Assembly: GCF_024599795.1 (NCBI RefSeq)
Contig: NZ_CP102246.1
Coordinates: forward strand, 2,046,001 to 2,110,000
Direction of reading: 5' to 3'
Origin: Enterobacter cloacae complex sp. R_G8
Lineage (GTDB): Bacteria > Pseudomonadota > Gammaproteobacteria > Enterobacterales > Enterobacteriaceae
Length of the DNA: 64,000 nt
Every line of letters begins with the position of its first letter. The first letter of the stretch is position 1. Below the pieces are notes generated by a model that saw only the letters and a program-made list of their open reading frames with translations, made no database searches and was not told the DNA's origin. Below, piece by piece: positions 58,407 through 64,000 of the stretch. The translations under genes were made by a program, and so were the position numbers.

Positions 58407-58433
58407 GGCCCGCGCTTTTCCCTTTCGCAAATG

Positions 58434-58460
58434 TAAAGTTCCTGTGGCCTGTGCCGATAA
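58434..58460 (+). promoter_or_regulatory. Sigma-28 promoter of tar
   Basis: TAAAGTTC (58434-58441), 11 bases, GCCGATAA (58453-58460): 7/8 and 8/8 against the FliA consensus, the best match in the window. It restores control of tar-tap-cheRBY downstream of the pilus operon. Confidence 0.95.
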
Positions 58461-58491
58461 CACCGTTAATAAATCTATGAGAAGGTGTTGT

Positions 58492-60159
58492 ATGTTGAAC
58501 CGTATCCGCGTTGTCACAATGCTCATGATGGTGCTGGTCATTTTCGCACTACTTCAGCTTATCTCCGGTGGGCTTTTTTTCTCGTCGTTAAAGCAGAATC
58601 AGGACAGTTTCGCCGCCTCAAACGACCTGCGCCTGCAGCAGAGTGAACTCACCTCAACGTGGGATCTGATGCTGCAAACGCGTATCAACCTGAGCCGCTC
58701 CTCCGCACGCATGATGATGGATCCCAACAATCAGCAGAGCAGTGCGAAAACCGATCTGCTGAAAAATGCCCGCGCAACCCTTGCGGATGCCGCAAAGCAT
58801 TACGATACCTTCAAGAAGATCACCCCGCAGCCTGCCATGGAGCAGGTGAGCCAGAATATCGATGAAAAATACAACGCCTACTATGCCGGTCTGACGGAGC
58901 TTATCCAGTTCCTGGAAAGCGGCAACATGGACGCCTATTTCGCCCAGCCGACCCAGGGGATGCAAAACGCGCTCGGCGCGGCGCTGGGTGAATACGCCAA
59001 AGCCAGCGCAGATCTCTACCACTCGGCCTTTACGGAAAGCCAGAATGACTACCGCTTTGCCAAATGGCAGATGGCGGTGATGGCGCTGGCGCTGGTGATC
59101 GTGCTGATCGCGGTTTGGTACGGCATTCGCCATAGCCTGTTGAACCCACTGGGCCGCGTCATTGCCCATATCCGCGAGATTGCCGGCGGCGATCTGACCA
59201 AAACGCTCACCGTCTCCGGGCGTAACGAAATCACCGAACTGGCCAACAGCGTAGACCACATGCAGCGTTCGCTTATCGATACCGTTGCCAACGTGCGTAG
59301 CGGCACGGATGCCATCTACACCGGCACCAGCGAAATTGCGATGGGCAATAACGATCTCTCTTCCCGTACCGAACAACAGGCCTCCGCGCTGGAAGAGACC
59401 GCGGCCAGCATGGAACAACTCACCGCCACCGTGAAGCAGAACGCGGATAACGCGCGTCAGGCTTCTCAGCTGGCAGAGAGCGCGTCCGAGACGGCGCAGC
59501 GCGGCGGTCGGGTGGTGGATGGGGTGGTGAAAACCATGCACGAAATCGCCGACAGCTCGAAGAAAATCGCTGACATCATCAGCGTCATCGACGGCATTGC
59601 CTTCCAGACCAACATCCTGGCGCTGAACGCCGCCGTTGAGGCCGCGCGTGCGGGTGAGCAGGGGCGTGGGTTTGCGGTGGTGGCCGGCGAAGTGCGTAAC
59701 CTCGCCAGCCGCAGCGCTAACGCGGCGAAAGAGATTAAGGCCCTGATTGAAGACTCCGTTTCCCGTGTGGATACCGGCTCCGTGCTGGTGGAAAGCGCAG
59801 GGGAGACCATGAATGACATCGTGAATGCCGTTACCCGCGTAACGGACATCATGGGTGAAATCGCCTCTGCCTCTGATGAGCAGAGTCGTGGTATTGACCA
59901 GGTTGCCCTGGCGGTATCGGAAATGGATCGCGTGACACAACAAAACGCCGCCCTGGTGCAGGAGTCCGCCGCGGCGGCCGCTGCGCTGGAAGACCAGGCG
60001 AGCCGTCTGAAGATGGCCGTCTCGGCGTTTCGTCTCGCTTCACACGCTGGAAATACGGTCACCCCGCAAGCCACGTATCGTGCGCCAGCCGCTGAGCCGG
60101 CGGTCACGCGTACCCGCACTGCGACGACCGGACAAGATGAAAACTGGGAAACATTTTGA
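58492..60159 (+). CDS. tar: Methyl-accepting chemotaxis protein Tar
   Basis: Transmembrane receptor of 555 residues for aspartate and, with MalE, maltose. The periplasmic helix [20 protein letters not shown] keeps the two Arg that bind the amino acid and looks like Tar rather than Tsr ([15 protein letters not shown]). TM1 ([18 protein letters not shown]), TM2 ([19 protein letters not shown]), HAMP, methylation helices and the kinase-control tip [20 protein letters not shown] are present, and the C-terminus ends NWETF, the CheR/CheB tether. Start at 58492 (MLNRIRVV) fits the family; 58444 would add 16 residues in the promoter. Confidence 0.95.
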   Translation: MLNRIRVVTMLMMVLVIFALLQLISGGLFFSSLKQNQDSFAASNDLRLQQSELTSTWDLMLQTRINLSRSSARMMMDPNNQQSSAKTDLLKNARATLADAAKHYDTFKKITPQPAMEQVSQNIDEKYNAYYAGLTELIQFLESGNMDAYFAQPTQGMQNALGAALGEYAKASADLYHSAFTESQNDYRFAKWQMAVMALALVIVLIAVWYGIRHSLLNPLGRVIAHIREIAGGDLTKTLTVSGRNEITELANSVDHMQRSLIDTVANVRSGTDAIYTGTSEIAMGNNDLSSRTEQQASALEETAASMEQLTATVKQNADNARQASQLAESASETAQRGGRVVDGVVKTMHEIADSSKKIADIISVIDGIAFQTNILALNAAVEAARAGEQGRGFAVVAGEVRNLASRSANAAKEIKALIEDSVSRVDTGSVLVESAGETMNDIVNAVTRVTDIMGEIASASDEQSRGIDQVALAVSEMDRVTQQNAALVQESAAAAAALEDQASRLKMAVSAFRLASHAGNTVTPQATYRAPAAEPAVTRTRTATTGQDENWETF

Positions 60160-60203
60160 CTGACATTTAAACCGCGGCTGCTTGCCGCTTGATGGGAGCG
60201 TGG

Positions 60204-61805
60204 ATGTTAAATCGTATTCGTATCTCGACCACACTGTTTTTGATTCTGATCCTTTGCGGTGTGTTGCAGGTTGGCAGTAACGGGTTGTCGTTTTGGGCGT
60301 TTCGCGATGGTTATCAGAATTTGCAGGAAGTTGAGGCGAGTAATCAGCAGCGCTCCGCACTGGCACAAACGCGTGCCGTGCTGTTGCAGGCAAGCACTGC
60401 GCTGAACAAGGCAGGAACCTTAACCGCGCTGAGTTATCCGCCGGATGATATCAAGGCGCTGATGGCGACGGCGCGCAACAGCCTTAAGCAGGCCGACGCG
60501 CAGTTCAAAACGTTCATCGCGCATGACGATGTCAGCGAAAAAGGGAAGGCGCTGAAGGCTGCTATGAAAAAGAACTTTGAGCAGTGGCACAGCGATCTGG
60601 ATCACCAGGCGACCTGGCTTGAGAACAACCAGCTCTCGGACTTTATGACCGCGCCGGTGCAGGCCTCACAGGCGGCGTTTGATGACAGCTTTAACGCCTG
60701 GCAGCAGGACATTAACCAGTTTGTGCAGCGCGCAGGGGAGAGCAGCCGTACGAGCTACCACATGTCCGGCGTGATTTTTACCGTGGTGGTGATTCTGGCG
60801 GCGCTGCTGACCGGTGCCGCGCTGCTCTGGTCGCGCAGGATGATTGTTCAGCCGCTGGCCATTATCAGTAGCCACTTCGACAGTATCGCGAAGGGGGATC
60901 TGGCGCGTCCGGTGGCGGTGTACGGTAAGAACGAAATCTCAGCGATCTTTGCCAGCCTGAAGGCCATGCAGGGATCGCTGCGGGAAACGGTCTCCGATGT
61001 GCGTCAGGGCAGCTATGCCATGCACACCGGGATCTCAGAGATTGCGGCAGGCAATAACGATCTCTCTTCCCGCACTGAGCAGCAGGCGGCTTCGCTGGCA
61101 CAGACGGCGGCCAGCATGGAACAGCTGACCGCGACGGTAAGCCAGAACGCCGATAACGCCCGTCAGGCGTCTGACCTGTCGAAACAGGCGGCAATGACGG
61201 CGAAGAAGGGGGGCGACCAGGCGTCTCATGTGGCCAGCACCATGCAGGATATTGCCGCCAGTTCGCAGAAAATTGGCGACATCATCAGCGTGATTGACGG
61301 TATTGCCTTCCAGACCAACATCCTGGCGCTGAACGCGGCTGTGGAAGCGGCGCGTGCCGGTGAGCAGGGGCGTGGGTTTGCGGTGGTGGCGGGTGAAGTC
61401 CGTAACCTGGCGAGCCGCAGCGCCAACGCGGCGAAAGAGATCAAGGGGCTGATTGAAGAGTCCGTCTCCCGCGTTCAGCAAGGCTCCGCCCTGGTGGATA
61501 CGGCGGCGAAAACCATGCACGAGATTGTCACCTCCGTGACGCGGGTGAACGACATCATGGGTGAAATTGCCTCGGCGTCTGATGAGCAGCGTCGCGGGAT
61601 TGAGCAGGTGGCCCAGGCGGTAAGCCAGATGGACCAGGTCACGCAGCAGAACGCCTCGTTAGTGGAGGAAGCGGCAGCGGCAACCGATCAGCTGGCCAGT
61701 CAGGCCGATCATCTGACCGGGCTGGTCGCGGTATTTAATGTCAAAGAGCACGTTGAAGCAGTAACAGAAGTCGGGCGGTCGCAGGCCGTGCCAGTTGTAT
61801 CCTGA
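60204..61805 (+). CDS. tap: Methyl-accepting chemotaxis protein Tap
   Basis: Dipeptide receptor, 533 residues as in E. coli Tap: MLNRIRISTTLFLILILCGV, SFWAFRDGYQNL and SSTALNKAGTLTALSYPPDD-like periplasmic segment (TALNKAGTLTALSYP), second TM, HAMP, tip [20 protein letters not shown]. Unlike Tar it lacks the C-terminal NWETF pentapeptide and ends AVPVVS, as Tap does, so it relies on Tar for methylation helpers. Start 60204 with GGGAGCG upstream is preferred over 60189. Confidence 0.95.
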   Translation: MLNRIRISTTLFLILILCGVLQVGSNGLSFWAFRDGYQNLQEVEASNQQRSALAQTRAVLLQASTALNKAGTLTALSYPPDDIKALMATARNSLKQADAQFKTFIAHDDVSEKGKALKAAMKKNFEQWHSDLDHQATWLENNQLSDFMTAPVQASQAAFDDSFNAWQQDINQFVQRAGESSRTSYHMSGVIFTVVVILAALLTGAALLWSRRMIVQPLAIISSHFDSIAKGDLARPVAVYGKNEISAIFASLKAMQGSLRETVSDVRQGSYAMHTGISEIAAGNNDLSSRTEQQAASLAQTAASMEQLTATVSQNADNARQASDLSKQAAMTAKKGGDQASHVASTMQDIAASSQKIGDIISVIDGIAFQTNILALNAAVEAARAGEQGRGFAVVAGEVRNLASRSANAAKEIKGLIEESVSRVQQGSALVDTAAKTMHEIVTSVTRVNDIMGEIASASDEQRRGIEQVAQAVSQMDQVTQQNASLVEEAAAATDQLASQADHLTGLVAVFNVKEHVEAVTEVGRSQAVPVVS

Positions 61806-61824
61806 ATGTAATTAAGAAGGCGCT

Positions 61825-62687
61825 ATGACATCACCAATGCCCCCAGGGCAAACGTCATTATTGTTGCAGATGACACAGCGCCTCGCGCTGTCCGACGCGC
61901 ATTTTCGTCGGATATGTCAGTTAATTTACCAGCGTGCAGGGATCGTGCTTGCTGACCATAAGCGAGACATGGTCTACAACCGTCTGGTACGGCGCTTGCG
62001 TACGCTGGGGCTGGATGATTTTGGTCGCTACCTGAGCATGCTCGAAGCGAATCAGAACAGCGCCGAGTGGCAGGCTTTTATCAACTCGTTAACCACCAAC
62101 CTGACGGCCTTTTTCCGTGAAGCTCATCACTTCCCGGTGCTGGCAGAGCACGCCCGTCGCCGCAGTGGGGAGTATCGCGTCTGGAGTGCGGCGGCCTCGA
62201 CCGGTGAAGAGCCGTACTCGCTGGCGATCACCCTTGCCGATACCCTGGGAATGGCGCCGGGACGCTGGAAAGTGTACGCCAGCGATATTGATACCGAAGT
62301 GCTGGAGAAGGCGCGTAACGGCGTGTATCGCCAGGATGAACTGAAGACGCTGTCGCCTCAGCAGTTACAGCGTTATTTCATGCGCGGTACCGGCCCGCAT
62401 GAAGGGCTGGTGCGCGTGCGTCAGGAGCTGGCGAACTGTGTTGAATTCGCGCCGGTTAACCTGCTGGATAAGCAGTACAACGTGCCGGGGCCGTTCGACG
62501 CCATTTTCTGCCGTAACGTCATGATCTATTTTGATAAAACGACGCAACAGGACATTCTGCGTCGGTTTGTTCCGTTGCTCAAGCCTGACGGTTTACTGTT
62601 TGCCGGGCACTCGGAAAACTTCAGCAACCTCGTGCGTGAGTTTAGCCTGCGTGGGCAAACGGTATATGCGCTGAGTAAGGAAAAAGC

Positions 62688-62691
<4 letters not shown>
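61825..62691 (+). CDS. cheR: Chemotaxis methyltransferase CheR
   Basis: CheR adds methyl groups from SAM to glutamates of receptors for adaptation. The 288-residue protein matches E. coli CheR (286): N-terminal helical domain ([19 protein letters not shown]), [14 protein letters not shown] [14 protein letters not shown] site [17 protein letters not shown] and the [10 protein letters not shown] region. A AAGAAGGCG site precedes the ATG. Overlaps cheB by 4 bases. Confidence 0.97.

Positions 62692-64000
<1,309 letters not shown>

Noticed and set aside
58654..59943. Minus-strand frame of 429 codons opposite tar
   Set aside because: Antisense of the strongly conserved receptor; similar shadow appears opposite tap at 61035-61520, which reflects codon bias of the shared signalling domain.
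59580..61660. Near-identical stretches in tar and tap
   Set aside because: Conserved kinase-control domain of receptors, not a mobile repeat.

Overview
The window is a 64-kb stretch of enterobacterial chromosome. Gene order (amyA, fliTSD, fliC, fliAZ, tcyJ, dcyD, tcyLN, sdiA, yecF, uvrYC, pgsA, glyW-cysT-leuZ, yecA, tyrP, ftnA, yecR, azuC, yecJ, ftnB, araFGH, otsBA, uspC, flhDC, motAB, cheAW, tar, tap, cheRBY) follows the Escherichia coli flagellar/chemotaxis region, and most proteins look close to the E. coli ones. Several inserts absent from E. coli K-12 (a short flagellin with a sugar island, an extra branched-chain amino acid transporter, a spore-coat-U type pilus operon inside the chemotaxis genes) suggest Enterobacter or a close relative; the genus is an inference from content, not a measured match. 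No insertion sequence, prophage, CRISPR array or rRNA gene was seen.

Layout. 1-301: interspersed palindromic repeats. 302-1789: alpha-amylase amyA. 1842-5310: filament genes fliT, fliS, fliD (minus) and fliC (plus), separated by sigma-28 promoters. 5474-15230: eight same-strand, tightly packed genes of a probable flagellin glycosylation island: a GT-A type glycosyltransferase, a methyltransferase-TPR-OGT fusion of 1111 residues, a DegT-type sugar aminotransferase, a WbqC protein, two paralogous glycosidase-like propeller proteins, a GNAT acetyltransferase and a methyltransferase. 15380-20125: fliA, fliZ and the cystine/D-cysteine genes. 20347-24917: sdiA, yecF, uvrY, uvrC, pgsA. 25070-25363: three tRNAs. 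25446-30452: a liv-type branched-chain amino acid ABC transporter placed between tRNA-Leu and yecA. 30877-37960: yecA, tyrP, ferritins, small proteins, the dual-function AzuCR RNA, an RpiB-like enzyme and a C4-dicarboxylate transporter. 38760-45153: araFGH, otsBA, uspC. 45157-51382: the flhDC control region, flhDC, motAB, cheAW. 51487-58406: a DAACS transporter and a five-gene chaperone-usher pilus operon splitting the chemotaxis genes. 58492-64000: tar, tap, cheR, cheB and the first 81 codons of cheY.

How the parts work together. FlhDC (CRP and RcsAB sites upstream) is the master regulator, FliA is the flagellar sigma factor, and matches to the sigma-28 promoter (TAAAGTTT-N11-GCCGATAA) lie before fliD (two in tandem), fliC, tar, inside flhC (driving motA and a MotR-like small RNA) and, unexpectedly, before the LuxR-type regulator sdiA. 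FliT, FliS and FliD handle filament export and capping; the island next to fliC probably builds and attaches a modified amino-deoxy sugar to flagellin. Tar and Tap signal through CheA/CheW/CheR/CheB/CheY to the motor driven by MotAB. The main points for follow-up are the unusual OGT fusion, the paired propeller proteins, the sigma-28 site at sdiA and the pilus insertion in the chemotaxis cluster.
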